Assembly: GCF_005503145.1 (NCBI RefSeq)
Contig: NZ_SCNV01000007.1
Location: forward strand, 124,001 to 188,000
DNA length: 64,000 nucleotides
Direction: 5' to 3'
Source of the DNA: Burkholderia sp. 4M9327F10
Lineage (GTDB): Bacteria > Pseudomonadota > Gammaproteobacteria > Burkholderiales > Burkholderiaceae
In this document: piece after piece, positions 45,864 to 55,582 of the stretch
How positions within the stretch are numbered: the first letter of the stretch is position 1
Layout of the letters: each line of letters starts with the position of its first letter
Made by a program: the position numbers and the translations under genes
Notes under the pieces: model-generated
The model's database searches: none
Seen by the model: the letters and a program-made list of their open reading frames with translations, nothing else
What the model was told of the DNA's origin: nothing

Positions 45864-48454
45864 GCGATCAGGCACGGGTTTCGACTGCGCCGGCAGTGCC
45901 GGTTGCACGGGGCGCGCCGAAACGGCGTTTTAACTGGGCTGATCTGTTGCGCCAGGCGGCGCGCATGACCGAGCGCGACTGGCGTGCCGGCGAACTGACC
46001 ATGCTGCTGCTCGCGCTGGTGCTGGCGGTGGCCGCGCTCTCAAGCGTCGGTTTCCTTGCTGATCGCTTGCACCAGGGACTCGAACGGGATGCCCGGCGCA
46101 TGATCGGTGCCGATTTCATCGTGCGCGCCGATCACCCCGTCGATCCGCAATTCGTCGCCGAAGCCAAAACGCTCGGTCTGCAGATGGCGACCACCGCCAT
46201 CTTCCCCAGCATGATCAGTACGATGGACGCGCAGCCCGTCTCGCGGCTGGCGGCGCTCAAGGCCGTGTCGCCGGCGTATCCGCTGCGCGGCGCGTTGCGC
46301 ATTACGACGGCGCCCGGCGCGCCCGATCATCCCGCACAGGGCATTCCCGCACCCGGCACAGTCTGGGTGGACCAGGCGCTGCTCGACGCGCTGAAAGTGC
46401 ATGTCGGCGATAGCGTGAAGGTCGGCAATCGCACGTTCAGGATCGGCGCGATCATCACGCGCGAACTGGACCGCGGCTTTGGCTTCGTCAACTTCTCGCC
46501 GCGTCTGATGCTGCGCGAGGATGAAGTCGCCTCGACCGGGCTGATCGTGTTCGGCAGCCGTGTCACCTACCGGCTGCTGGTGGCCGGCGCGCGCGAGCCG
46601 GTCGAAAAGTTTGCCGCCTTTGCGCATGCGCGCGTCGACGACGGCAAGATGCGCGGGGTCGCACTCGAATCGCTGAAGGATGGCCAGCCGCAGGTGCGCG
46701 AGACGCTCGATCGGGCAGGGCATTTCCTGACGCTTGTCTCGTTGCTGACGGCGCTGCTCGCGGCGGTCGCGATTGCGATGGCGGCACACCGCTATATGCG
46801 CCGCCATCTCGACGGCTGCGCGGCGATGCGCTGTCTGGGCGTCAGCCAGCGCACGCTGCGCTCGCTGTTCCTGCTGGAGTTCACCGGTCTGGGGCTGATT
46901 GGCGGAGCGGTCGGCGTGCTGCTCGGCTATGCCGGACACCTGGCCCTGCTGAGCTGGCTCGGCAGCCTGATCGACGTGGTGCTGCCGTATCCCACCGCGT
47001 GGCCCGCGCTCGAGGGCATCGCGGCGGGGCTCGTGCTGTTGCTGGGTTTCGCCTTGCCGCCGTTGCTGCCGTTGACAAGGGTGCCGCCGGTGCGCGTGCT
47101 GCGCCGCGAATGGGGCGACGAAGCGCGCACGGCCTGGGCTGCATACGCACTGGGCATCGTGCTGTTTGCGGGGCTTCTGATCGTGGCGGCCGGCGAGCTG
47201 AAACTGGGCGGGATCGTGGCCGGCGGGTTTGCCGGCGGCATGCTGGTGTTCGCCGCGATTGCCCGGGTGGCGCTGTGGGCGGGTTCGCGCATCGTCCGCA
47301 GCGAGCGCTTTAACCTGGGCATTGGCTGGCGTTACGCGCTGGCTTCGCTCGAGCGGCGCAGCAGCGCGAGCGCGCTGCAGATCACCGCGCTCGGGATCGG
47401 CCTGATGTGCCTGTTGCTGATCGCCATGACCCGCAACGACCTCGTGGACGGCTGGCGAAAGTCGACACCGCCCGATGCGCCGAACCAGTTCATCATCGAC
47501 ATTCAGTCCGATCAACGCGCAGGCGTGATGCAGTACCTCACGAGCCACGGCCTGCCCGACGTCGCACTCTCGCCGATGGTGCGCGCCCGTCTGATCTCGA
47601 TCAACGGCAAGCCGGTCAACCCGGACCAATACAAGAGCGACGACGCCAAGCGTCTCGTCGACCGCGAATTCAACCTGTCCTATACGACGAGCCTGCCCGA
47701 TGACAATCGCATCGTCGCGGGCAACTGGTACGGCGATACGAAGACGCCGCAGATCTCGATCGAGGAGGGCCTCGCCAAGCTGGTGCACGTGAAGCCCGGC
47801 GACACGCTGCGCTTCGACGTGACCGGCCTGCAGATCGACGCGCCCGTGACGAGCGTGCGCAAGCTCGACTGGGGTTCGTTCAAGGTCAACTTTTTCGTGC
47901 TGATGCCGCCTGCCGCGCTGCAGGATTTCCCGGCCAGCTACATCACGAGTTTTCACCTGCCGGCGGAGAAGAGCGCGACCATCGACGGCCTGATCGCCGC
48001 TTATCCGAACCTCACGGTGATCGACGTCGGCCCGATTCTCGCGCAGATGCAGCGCATGCTGGAGCAGGTGATCGGCGCGGTGCAGTTCCTGTTTGCCTTT
48101 ACGCTCGCGGCCGGCGTGCTGGTGCTGTACGCGGCGCTCGCCGGCACGCGCGACGAGCGTATGCGAGAATCCGCGCTGCTGCGTGCGCTCGGCGCTTCGC
48201 ATCAGCAGGTGCGTGCCGTGCAGGTGGCGGAGTTCGTGGCCGTGGGGGCGCTCGCTGGGCTGATGGCTGCGGTGGGTGCGCAGGTGATTGGCTGGCAACT
48301 TGCCACGCGGGTGTTTTTCTTCTACCTGAACTTCGACCCCTGGCTGCTGCCGGCCGGTATTGCGGCGGGCGTTGCCTGTGCGGGTGTGGGCGGCTGGCTG
48401 AGCTTGCGTCATGTGCTGGCGCGGCCTGCGCTGCAGTCGCTGCGCGATGCGTGA
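45860..48454 (+). CDS. FtsX-domain ABC transporter permease (YbbP-like)
   Basis: An 864-residue inner-membrane protein with about ten helices and two FtsX-type permease halves separated by large periplasmic regions. The cytoplasmic coupling parts include RRHLDGCAAMRCLGVSQRTLRSLFLLEF and RMRESALLRALGASHQQVRAVQ, the classic FtsX/MacB signatures (written by residues about 315-342 and 790-811). Start: TTG 45860 with AGGAG 9 bases upstream and TTGA overlap with DUF4126. YbbP-type permeases pair with a YbbA ATPase and move lipids or hydrophobic molecules across the envelope; no ATPase is next to it here. Confidence 0.82.
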   Translation: MSDQARVSTAPAVPVARGAPKRRFNWADLLRQAARMTERDWRAGELTMLLLALVLAVAALSSVGFLADRLHQGLERDARRMIGADFIVRADHPVDPQFVAEAKTLGLQMATTAIFPSMISTMDAQPVSRLAALKAVSPAYPLRGALRITTAPGAPDHPAQGIPAPGTVWVDQALLDALKVHVGDSVKVGNRTFRIGAIITRELDRGFGFVNFSPRLMLREDEVASTGLIVFGSRVTYRLLVAGAREPVEKFAAFAHARVDDGKMRGVALESLKDGQPQVRETLDRAGHFLTLVSLLTALLAAVAIAMAAHRYMRRHLDGCAAMRCLGVSQRTLRSLFLLEFTGLGLIGGAVGVLLGYAGHLALLSWLGSLIDVVLPYPTAWPALEGIAAGLVLLLGFALPPLLPLTRVPPVRVLRREWGDEARTAWAAYALGIVLFAGLLIVAAGELKLGGIVAGGFAGGMLVFAAIARVALWAGSRIVRSERFNLGIGWRYALASLERRSSASALQITALGIGLMCLLLIAMTRNDLVDGWRKSTPPDAPNQFIIDIQSDQRAGVMQYLTSHGLPDVALSPMVRARLISINGKPVNPDQYKSDDAKRLVDREFNLSYTTSLPDDNRIVAGNWYGDTKTPQISIEEGLAKLVHVKPGDTLRFDVTGLQIDAPVTSVRKLDWGSFKVNFFVLMPPAALQDFPASYITSFHLPAEKSATIDGLIAAYPNLTVIDVGPILAQMQRMLEQVIGAVQFLFAFTLAAGVLVLYAALAGTRDERMRESALLRALGASHQQVRAVQVAEFVAVGALAGLMAAVGAQVIGWQLATRVFFFYLNFDPWLLPAGIAAGVACAGVGGWLSLRHVLARPALQSLRDA

Positions 48455-48540
48455 GTGATACATGCGTGGCGCCGTGACGGCATCTCGGCGGTACCACAGC
48501 CTTTCTATTTCGATTCCTCTTGCAGATTGCAGTTGACCGT

Positions 48541-48951
48541 ATGACCGATCCAATCGACGAAGCGCCGGCCCAGGCGACGGCCTTCGAACTGGTAGGCGGC
48601 GAGGCGCGCGTGCGCGAACTCATCGACCGCTTTTACGACCTGATGGACCTCGAGCCGGAATTCGCGGGTATCCGCGCGTTGCATCCGGCGAGCCTCGACG
48701 GTTCGCGCGACAAATTCTTCTGGTTCCTGTGCGGCTGGCTAGGCGGGCCGGACCATTACATCAGCCGCTTCGGCCACCCGCGTCTGCGCGCGCGGCATCT
48801 GCCGTTTGCGATTGCGTCGAACGAGCGCGACCAGTGGTTGCGCTGCATGGCGTGGGCGATGGAAGACGTGGGACTCGCGGAGCCGCTGCGCGAACGGCTG
48901 CTGCATTCGTTTTTCGAGACTGCGGACTGGATGCGCAACCGTCCCGGTTGA
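48541..48951 (+). CDS. group II truncated hemoglobin
   Basis: A 136-residue heme protein of the trHbO class, binding oxygen or detoxifying reactive species. The distal Tyr B10 is in DRFYDLMD, the proximal His F8 in RARHLPFAI, and the group II Trp G8 in DQWLRCMAW. The N-terminal 15 residues are an extension. ATG 48541 gives a typical length. No obvious partner is linked. Confidence 0.9.
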   Translation: MTDPIDEAPAQATAFELVGGEARVRELIDRFYDLMDLEPEFAGIRALHPASLDGSRDKFFWFLCGWLGGPDHYISRFGHPRLRARHLPFAIASNERDQWLRCMAWAMEDVGLAEPLRERLLHSFFETADWMRNRPG

Positions 48952-49139
48952 ACGGCGCACGCGCCGATTGCGCTCCGTCGCACGCGATCCGCGGCTGCGG
49001 CTGTGGCTAATTGGCCCGGCATATCGGCCAATACAGTGACGCTCACGGGTTGCCCGATTGGCCGCCTGGCCAGCTTCCGCGCGGCTTTCCGGGTCGGCAT
49101 AATGACCTTTTGCAGGACTACTGGAAAGGGAGCCGAACG

Positions 49140-49871
49140 ATGACGACGCGCGCACTTTTTCGCGACGACGCATATCTGACGCAGTGCGAAGCGACGCTCA
49201 CCGCGATCGACGAGCAGGGTATCCATCTCGATCAGACCGTGTTTTATCCGCTTGGCGGCGGTCAGGCTGGCGATAGCGGGGTGCTGACCCTGGCGGACGG
49301 CACACGCGTGGCGATCGCGGATACTCGCAAGGCGAAATTCGAAGGTGCAACGCCGGACGATGCGGTGCACGTGCCCGCGCCGGGGCAAGAAGCGCTGCTT
49401 GCGCGTCTTTCGCCGGGTGAGCGGGTCATAGCGGAAATCGACTGGGCGCGCCGCTATCGCCATATGCGCCTGCACACGGCGAGTCATCTGATGTGTGCCG
49501 TGCTGCCGTATGCGGTAGACGGCTGCAGCATTACGAGCGAGTACGCACGGCTCGACTTCGCCACGGTCGAGCCGATCGAGCGCGAGCAGGTCGATGCACG
49601 GCTCGCCGAGCTGGTTGGCGGGGCGCATGGCGTCCTCACCGAATGGATTACCGACGAGCAAATGGCCGAGCGTCCCGAACTCGTGCGCACGATGAGCGTG
49701 AAGCCACCGGTGGGTCTCGGCCGTGTGCGTCTGCTACGCATCGAAAGCGTCGATCTGCAGCCATGCGGCGGCACCCATGTGCGCAATACGCGGGAAATCG
49801 GCGCTGTGCGGGTCGCCAAGCTCGAGAAAAAAAGTGCTCGCACGCGCCGGCTGGTGCTCGAGTTGGCATGA
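49140..49871 (+). CDS. alanyl-tRNA editing protein (AlaX-like)
   Basis: A 243-residue trans-editing factor removing Ser or Gly wrongly attached to tRNA-Ala. The zinc-binding motifs are HTASH and CGGTH, and the N-terminal half has FYPLGGGQAGDSG, matching the AlaRS editing domain. GAAAGGGAG precedes ATG 49140. The following DUF924 gene starts within its stop (ATGA), so they are translationally coupled. Confidence 0.9.
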   Translation: MTTRALFRDDAYLTQCEATLTAIDEQGIHLDQTVFYPLGGGQAGDSGVLTLADGTRVAIADTRKAKFEGATPDDAVHVPAPGQEALLARLSPGERVIAEIDWARRYRHMRLHTASHLMCAVLPYAVDGCSITSEYARLDFATVEPIEREQVDARLAELVGGAHGVLTEWITDEQMAERPELVRTMSVKPPVGLGRVRLLRIESVDLQPCGGTHVRNTREIGAVRVAKLEKKSARTRRLVLELA

Positions 49872-50503
49872 GCGGCCCAACGGAATCTGCAACCTATGAC
49901 GGAGCGGCGGATTACGCCGCGCTCGACGCGCGTGCCCGTGCGGTACTCGACTGCTGGTTCGGCGCGCCGGGGTCCGCAACCTACGGGCAGGACAGAAAAA
50001 CCTGGTTCGCACGGGACGCCGCGTTCGACACCCTCTTGAGCGAGCGCTTCGGCGCGCTGCACGCGGCAGCCGTGCAAGGCGCGCTGGACGGATGGACCGG
50101 CACGCCGCTCGGCGCGTTGGCGCTGGTGATTCTGCTCGATCAGTTCTCGCGCAACCTCTATCGCGGCACAGCGCACGCGTTTTCGGCAGATGAGCAGGCT
50201 TTGAGGATTGCCAGGCAAATCGTCGCGAGCGGCGCCGATCTGTTACTGCCAGGCCTGTTTCACCGTGCCTTCGCGTATCTCCCGTTTGAGCACGACGAAA
50301 CGCTGGCCAGCCAGCACGAGGCGCTTCGTTTATTCAAGCCGTTCGAGGCCGAGGCGGCGGGCGCGAGCTATTACCGCTCGGCAGTGAGGCATGCAGCGGT
50401 AATCGAACGCTTTGGGCGGTTCCCGCATCGCAACGTGTTGCTCGGCCGGCCGTCAACGGAAGAAGAGTTGGCGTTCCTGCGCAAACCCGGCTCGTCGTTT
50501 TGA
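49868..50503 (+). CDS. DUF924 family protein
   Basis: A 211-residue predicted cytoplasmic protein. The family signatures VLDCWFG, VILLDQFSRNLYRGTAHAF and RFGRFPHRN are visible. The function is unknown. Its start overlaps the AlaX-like gene stop by four bases, suggesting a link to tRNA quality control that is not established. Confidence 0.88.
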   Translation: MSGPTESATYDGAADYAALDARARAVLDCWFGAPGSATYGQDRKTWFARDAAFDTLLSERFGALHAAAVQGALDGWTGTPLGALALVILLDQFSRNLYRGTAHAFSADEQALRIARQIVASGADLLLPGLFHRAFAYLPFEHDETLASQHEALRLFKPFEAEAAGASYYRSAVRHAAVIERFGRFPHRNVLLGRPSTEEELAFLRKPGSSF

Positions 50504-50538
50504 GGGCGTTCCGAGCGGCGGGTTGGTTGTACCGCCGC

Positions 50539-51285
50539 CTAGCGGCCACCGCTCACATCGAGCAGCGCTCCGTTCACATACGAGGCAGCATCGGTCAGCA
50601 GCCACACGATGGTCTCGGCCACTTCCTCGGCGCTGCCGGGGCGCCCCAGCGGCGTCTGCGAGCCGAGCACCGCGGCGCGGTCGGGACGGCCACCGCTCGC
50701 GTGAATCTCGGTGTCGATCAGACCCGGCCGCACCGCGTTGACCCGCACGCCTTGCGGACCGAGTTCCTTGGCAAGGCCGATGGTCAGGGTGTCGATGGCG
50801 CCTTTCGAGCCGGCGTAGTCGACATACTCGTTCGGCGAGCCGAGGCGCGAGGCCGCCGACGACACGTTGACGATCGCACCGCCTTCGCCGCCGCGGTCTT
50901 TCGCCATGCGCCGCGCGGCTTCGCGCGCGCAGAGATAGGCGCCCAGCACGTTCACGTCGAACAGGCGCTTCAGGCGCGCGGCGTCCATGTCGGCGAGCGG
51001 CATGGACGGGGCAACAATGCCGGCGTTGTTCACCAGCGCGTCGAGCCGCCCGTAGGCTTGCTCGACGGCGTCGAACATGGCGATCACGTCCGCTTCCTGC
51101 GCCACGTCGCCCTGGATCACGCGGGCATGGCCGCCGGCGCGGCCCACCTCGGCGGCGGTTTCCTGCGCAGCGGCTTCGTTGTGCGCGTAGTTCACGCCGA
51201 CCGACCAGCCGCGCGCGCCCAGCAAACGCGCCGTCGCGCGGCCGATGCCGCGGCTTGCGCCGGTAATCAGAACGACTTTTGTCAT
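50539..51285 (-). CDS. SDR-family oxidoreductase (classical)
   Basis: A 248-residue Rossmann enzyme. TGASRGIGRA, NNAG, the catalytic Ser in NVSSAAS and the YAGSK (YxxxK) are all intact. It resembles glucose/3-ketoacyl dehydrogenases with NADP preference (Asn-Tyr-Ala-His after strand 2). The substrate is unknown. It is on the minus strand, convergent with the DUF924 gene. Confidence 0.88.
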   Translation of the reverse strand: MTKVVLITGASRGIGRATARLLGARGWSVGVNYAHNEAAAQETAAEVGRAGGHARVIQGDVAQEADVIAMFDAVEQAYGRLDALVNNAGIVAPSMPLADMDAARLKRLFDVNVLGAYLCAREAARRMAKDRGGEGGAIVNVSSAASRLGSPNEYVDYAGSKGAIDTLTIGLAKELGPQGVRVNAVRPGLIDTEIHASGGRPDRAAVLGSQTPLGRPGSAEEVAETIVWLLTDAASYVNGALLDVSGGR

Positions 51286-51340
51286 GGTTGTCTTCCGTCG
51301 CGTGGCCCGCTGAGCAGCGCCGGGCGATGCAAAGCGTTGC

Positions 51341-51925
51341 TTAAACCGCGTCGCGGTTTTCGGCCCATTTGTCTTTCGGCGGTGGCTGATAGGCCCGCAG
51401 CTTCGCGATCAGGGCCGCCGGGTCGGCATCGACCTGCAGGATGTCGAAGTAGGTCCGGCGCATGAAGCCTTCCTGCACCGTATGTTCGAGCATCGCGATC
51501 AGCGGATCGTAGTAGCCGTCAATGTTCAGAAGCGCGACCGGCTTCTGGTGATAGCCGAGCTGCGCCCATGTGTAGACCTCGAACAGTTCTTCGAGCGTGC
51601 CGGCGCCGCCGGGCATGGCCACGAACGCATCCGAGAGGTCCGCCATCATTTTCTTGCGCTGGTGCATGTCGGGCACCACATGCAGTTCGGTCAGGCCGTT
51701 GTGGCCGACTTCCTTGTTGACGAGCAGCTCGGGAATCACGCCGATCGCACGGCCGCCGGCGGCCATCACCTGATCGGCGATCACACCCATCAGGCCGACC
51801 TTGCCGCCGCCATAAACCAGCGCGAGGCCAGCGTCGACCAGAGCACGGCCGAAGCCGCGCGCGGCTTCGGCGTAGAGCGGTTTGGCTCCGTCGGAGGAGC
51901 CGCAGTACACACACACCGACTTCAT
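51341..51925 (-). CDS. LOG family protein (cytokinin-riboside 5'-phosphate phosphoribohydrolase type)
   Basis: A 194-residue protein of the LOG/TIGR00730 family. The signature PGGAGTLEELFE (PGGxGTxxE) and YCGSSDGAKPLYAEAA are present. Family members cleave the ribose-phosphate from nucleotides such as iPRMP, releasing cytokinins in plant-associated bacteria and related activities elsewhere. It starts 2 bases after the stop of a TetR gene, so both are co-transcribed. Confidence 0.9.
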   Translation of the reverse strand: MKSVCVYCGSSDGAKPLYAEAARGFGRALVDAGLALVYGGGKVGLMGVIADQVMAAGGRAIGVIPELLVNKEVGHNGLTELHVVPDMHQRKKMMADLSDAFVAMPGGAGTLEELFEVYTWAQLGYHQKPVALLNIDGYYDPLIAMLEHTVQEGFMRRTYFDILQVDADPAALIAKLRAYQPPPKDKWAENRDAV

Positions 51926-51927
51926 CT

Positions 51928-52653
51928 TCAGACGTCCTTCGGTTCGTTGCGAGGCGCGGCGCCTTCCTTGGGCGGCAGGTAGTCGTAGAACTCGCGCTTG
52001 GGCAGCTTGCCTGAAATGAGGTCGTCGAAGATCTGCCGCGAGCGGCCGCGCAGGTACGGCGCCATTAGCGAAACGATCTGCACGCTGACCTGGTGCAGTT
52101 CGGCGCGGATGGCTTCCTGTTCGTTGTACTTGCGCGGATTCATCACAAACTGGTACGACAGCCAGTACGTGCCGATCACGCCGACGTTGGTTGCAATCAC
52201 ATGCAGCTCGTCGGGCGTCGCCACCATTTCGCCGTCCGCGACCAGCTGGTCGCAGAACTGGCTGGCAAAGCGCACCTTGTGGCTGATGATCTGCTTGAAG
52301 TGCGTCTCCAGCGTGCGGTTACGCGCCAGCAGATCGTTCAGGTCGCGGTACAGGAAGCGGTAGCGCCACGTGAAATCGACCATGTACTGCAAGTAGGACC
52401 ACATCTCATCGATCGTCGCGCGGTGATCGTCGGGAAAGCGCAGACGCTTTTCGATCTCCTGCTCGAACTGGCTGAAGATGCTGTTGATGATGTCGTCTTT
52501 GTTGCGGAAGTGGTAGTACAGATTGCCCGGACTGATTTCCATTTCCTCGGCGATCGTCGTGGTGGTGACGTTCGGCTCGCCGATTTCGTTGAAAAGCTTC
52601 AACGACAGTTCGAGAATCCGTTCGCGGGTGCGGCGGGGAGGTTTGGCTTCCAT
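51928..52653 (-). CDS. TetR-family transcriptional regulator
   Basis: A 241-residue repressor. The helix-turn-helix is in RILELSLKLFNEIGEPNVTTTTIAEEMEISPGNLYYHFRNK (about residues 11-51), followed by a ligand domain with LRFPDDHRATIDEM. ATG 52653 is chosen; codons upstream lack similarity. A possible operator just upstream holds GGTATGTGAG (52717-52726) and CTCATACC (52755-52762) around two CGACCG repeats. It leads an operon with the LOG gene. Confidence 0.88.
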   Translation of the reverse strand: MEAKPPRRTRERILELSLKLFNEIGEPNVTTTTIAEEMEISPGNLYYHFRNKDDIINSIFSQFEQEIEKRLRFPDDHRATIDEMWSYLQYMVDFTWRYRFLYRDLNDLLARNRTLETHFKQIISHKVRFASQFCDQLVADGEMVATPDELHVIATNVGVIGTYWLSYQFVMNPRKYNEQEAIRAELHQVSVQIVSLMAPYLRGRSRQIFDDLISGKLPKREFYDYLPPKEGAAPRNEPKDV

Positions 52654-52795
52654 GTCGTCCGGCCCTGATAGCGCCGGGGTTGGCCGTGCGGCTGCACGGT
52701 CCACCCTGACGCGGTTGGTATGTGAGTGTATCGACCGATTATAAACCGACCGTTCTCATACCAAAGCCCAAGTCAGGGTTTTCACGCCGCCGGCG

Positions 52796-53464
52796 CTACA
52801 GCCACGCCTTGATCCAATGCACCACAAGAGGGCCGACAATCAGCGCCCACGTCATCACGCACATGCCCAGCGCCACCATCACGGCTGCGCTGCCGAGATC
52901 CTTGGCACGCCTCGACAGTTCGTGCCGCTCGAGCGAGATGCGGTCAATGGCCGCTTCGACGCTTGAATTTAACAATTCGACGATCAGCACCAGCAGCACC
53001 GAGCCCAGCAGCAGCACACGCCCGGCCGGATCGACCGGCACGATCAGGCCGCACGGCACAAGGATGGCCGCGAGCGTCAGCTCCTGACGGAACGCGCTTT
53101 CTTCGCGGATCGCGACCTGAAAACCCGCCAGCGAGTTTTTCATCGCGTGCCATGCGCGCGTGACACCGCGATTGCCCTTATAGGGATTGAACGGCAGCGG
53201 TGCGAGGGGATCGTCGGGGCCTAGCGGCTCGTGGGCGTCGGCGTGATGGGCCGAGTCCGCGTGGCTGTCAGCCGCGGCCGAGCCCGCTTGCGTGTCGTGC
53301 GGCAGCGGCCGGGCCCGCAGCAGGTTGTCGGCCGTGCCGTCCGCCGCGGGCGGCGCGCTGTGCTCGTGCACGTCGTCGAACGGCTCGATGCCGGTCGCTT
53401 CTGTGTCAACGGAACGCAGCGCGCGATGCGGCGTGCGCCGGACGCTGGAGGCTCTTGCTCGCAT
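52796..53464 (-). CDS. dgkA: diacylglycerol kinase (DgkA type) with N-terminal extension
   Basis: An inner-membrane enzyme phosphorylating diacylglycerol to phosphatidate. The DgkA core (about residues 100-222) has three helices with the catalytic ELLNSSVEAAIDRISLE. The first 95 residues are an acidic, Pro- and His-rich extension absent from E. coli DgkA, probably disordered. ATG 53464 leaves 20 bp after the glycosyltransferase stop; the frame continues upstream across that gene but without similarity. It is the last gene of a presumed operon with a glycosyltransferase and a phosphatase. Confidence 0.85.
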   Translation of the reverse strand: MRARASSVRRTPHRALRSVDTEATGIEPFDDVHEHSAPPAADGTADNLLRARPLPHDTQAGSAAADSHADSAHHADAHEPLGPDDPLAPLPFNPYKGNRGVTRAWHAMKNSLAGFQVAIREESAFRQELTLAAILVPCGLIVPVDPAGRVLLLGSVLLVLIVELLNSSVEAAIDRISLERHELSRRAKDLGSAAVMVALGMCVMTWALIVGPLVVHWIKAWL

Positions 53465-53484
53465 GGGCGGCTTGGCGGGGCGGG

Positions 53485-54516
53485 TTACGCGGCCGCGCTC
53501 TCCTCGCTGAACGAGGGCCGCGGCAACGGCTTCAGATGGTTGGCAAACTGCTCGGAGGCGGCCTTCCACGAGAAGCGCTCGGCCCATGCACGTGCATGAT
53601 TGCGGTCGATCTTCAGCGCTTCGAGGCAGGCTTCGCGCAGGTCTTCATGCATCGCGCCAGCGCCACCGTCGCCCAGCACGTCGATCGGACCGGTGACCGG
53701 GTAGGCCGCGACCGGCGTGCCGCAGGCAAGCGCTTCGAGCAGCACGAGGCCAAAAGTATCGGTGCGGCTCGGGAACACGAACACGTCAGCGGCAGCATAC
53801 ACCTTGGCGAGTTCGGCCTGGGTCAGCACGCCAAGATAGTTCGCCTGCGGATAGCGCGACTTCAGCTCGGCAAGCGCCGGGCCTTCGCCGGCCACCCATT
53901 TGGAACCGGGCAAATCGAGCTTGAGGAACGCCTCGACGTTCTTTTCCACCGCCACGCGGCCGACGTACAGGAAGATCGGCCGTGCCGTGTTGAGTACCTT
54001 GGAGTCCATCTGGTGGAAGATGTCCAGGTCGACACCGCGCGTCCACAGCACTACGTTCGTGAAGCCGAACTTCTCGAGGTCGGCCTTGACGACCGGCGTC
54101 GGCGCCATCACAGCCAGCGATGCCTTGTGGAACCAGTGCAGAAACTTGTAGGTGGCGGCCAGCGGAATGCCGAAACGCGCCTGCACATACTCAGGAAAGC
54201 GCGTGTGATACGCCGTCGTGAACGGCAGCTTGTGCTTGATCGCATAGGCGCGCGCGGCCATGCCGAGCGGGCCTTCGGTGGCGATGTGCAGCGCATCCGG
54301 TGCGAACGCGTCGATGCGCTCGTGCAGCTTGCGCTTCGGGAACAGCGAGAGGCGGATTTCAGGGTAGGTCGGGCAGGGGATCGTCTTGAATTCGAGCGGC
54401 GTCAACAGGTCGACGCGGTGGCCAAGCGCGGTGAGCTCGCGGGTCGTGTTCTTCAGCGTGCGTACCACGCCGTTGACCTGCGGCTCCCATGCATCGGTGA
54501 CGATCATGATCTTCAT
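53485..54516 (-). CDS. GT4 glycosyltransferase (MgtA/Agt-like)
   Basis: A 343-residue GT-B enzyme. The N-terminal domain begins MKIMIVTDAWEPQVNGVVRTL, the family start; the C-terminal domain has IFLYVGRVAVEKNVEAFL and FPSRTDTFGLVLLEALACGTPV, typical of the alpha-mannosyl/glucosyl transferases that act on lipid acceptors such as diacylglycerol. The phosphatase gene upstream and DgkA downstream suggest it glycosylates diacylglycerol during phosphate limitation, as Agt does; this is inference. Confidence 0.85.
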   Translation of the reverse strand: MKIMIVTDAWEPQVNGVVRTLKNTTRELTALGHRVDLLTPLEFKTIPCPTYPEIRLSLFPKRKLHERIDAFAPDALHIATEGPLGMAARAYAIKHKLPFTTAYHTRFPEYVQARFGIPLAATYKFLHWFHKASLAVMAPTPVVKADLEKFGFTNVVLWTRGVDLDIFHQMDSKVLNTARPIFLYVGRVAVEKNVEAFLKLDLPGSKWVAGEGPALAELKSRYPQANYLGVLTQAELAKVYAAADVFVFPSRTDTFGLVLLEALACGTPVAAYPVTGPIDVLGDGGAGAMHEDLREACLEALKIDRNHARAWAERFSWKAASEQFANHLKPLPRPSFSEESAAA

Positions 54517-54593
54517 CGGTTTTGGCCCAATAGAAGTTAAAAGGGATTACACGGGAATGCGCGGCGGCCAGCCATTGCATCCAGGCATGCTCA

Positions 54594-55538
54594 CTACGCG
54601 GTCGCCTTGGCCTTTTGCGCGCTCACTTCGGGCGCGCGCATCACGGTCCAGTAGATCACCTTGAGTTCGCCTTCGAAGGTTTCGACGAGCGCCGACAGGC
54701 TTTCGACCCAGTCGCCGTCGTTGCAATACAGCACGCCGTCGATGTCGCGAATCTCGGCCTTGTGGATATGACCGCAGACCACGCCGTCGCAGCCGCGGCG
54801 GCGCGCTTCGTCGGTCATCACGCGTTCGAAGGAGGAGATGAAGTTCACCGCGTTCTTTACCTGATGCTTCAGGTACTGCGACAGCGACCAGTACTGGAAG
54901 CCGAAGCGGCTGCGGATGCGGTTGAACCAGCGGTTCAGCACGAGGATCAGCGTATAGAGCGTGTCGCCGAGATAGGCGAGCCACTTGGCGTGCTGGATCA
55001 CGCCGTCGAACAGGTCGCCGTGCACGATCCACAGGCGCTTGCCGGCCAGCGTGGTGTGGAACGCCTCGCCGCGCACGTGGATGTCGCCGAAGGCGAGATC
55101 GCAGAACTGGCGCGCTGCTTCGTCGTGGTTGCCCGGGATATAGACGACCTGGGTGCCTTTGCGCGCTTTACGCAGGATTTTCTGCACCACGTCGTTGTGC
55201 GCCTGCGGCCAGTACCAGCCTTTTTTCAACTGCCAGCCGTCGATGATGTCGCCGACCAGGTACAGATATTCAGAATCGTTGTGACGCAGGAAATCGAGCA
55301 GATACGGCGCCTGACAGCCGCTCGAACCCAGATGGATGTCGGACAGCCAGATCGTGCGGTAGCGGTGCGGGTCCGCATGATCGTCGTCGTGACGGCTGGG
55401 TTTCGGGTCTGAGGAGACGGGCGGCAGGGGGAGCGGCATTCCGGTGCCGAAGGAACCGGAGTCTGGCCGGAAAGCGACGGGGTCGACGCTCGGGCCAGTC
55501 TGGCGGAACAAGGAAGTCGCGGACGTGTTGGGGTCCAT
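54594..55538 (-). CDS. calcineurin-like phosphatase, PlcP/LpxH-like
   Basis: A 314-residue metallophosphoesterase. Metal motifs in order: DIHLGS (D-x-H), GDIIDGW, GNHDE, HGDLFDG and GHIHKA. Annotation pipelines usually call it UDP-2,3-diacylglucosamine hydrolase, but the same family includes PlcP, the phospholipase C that converts membrane phospholipids to diacylglycerol in phosphate-starved rhizobia and marine bacteria, where it sits beside the Agt glycosyltransferase. The same neighbour is found here. The first 55 residues are low-complexity. A Pho-box-like site lies 45 bp upstream. Confidence 0.82.
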   Translation of the reverse strand: MDPNTSATSLFRQTGPSVDPVAFRPDSGSFGTGMPLPLPPVSSDPKPSRHDDDHADPHRYRTIWLSDIHLGSSGCQAPYLLDFLRHNDSEYLYLVGDIIDGWQLKKGWYWPQAHNDVVQKILRKARKGTQVVYIPGNHDEAARQFCDLAFGDIHVRGEAFHTTLAGKRLWIVHGDLFDGVIQHAKWLAYLGDTLYTLILVLNRWFNRIRSRFGFQYWSLSQYLKHQVKNAVNFISSFERVMTDEARRRGCDGVVCGHIHKAEIRDIDGVLYCNDGDWVESLSALVETFEGELKVIYWTVMRAPEVSAQKAKATA

Positions 55539-55582
55539 GGCTCACGCGTCGAGTTGCAGTGCCCGTATTGCGCCATCCGCAC

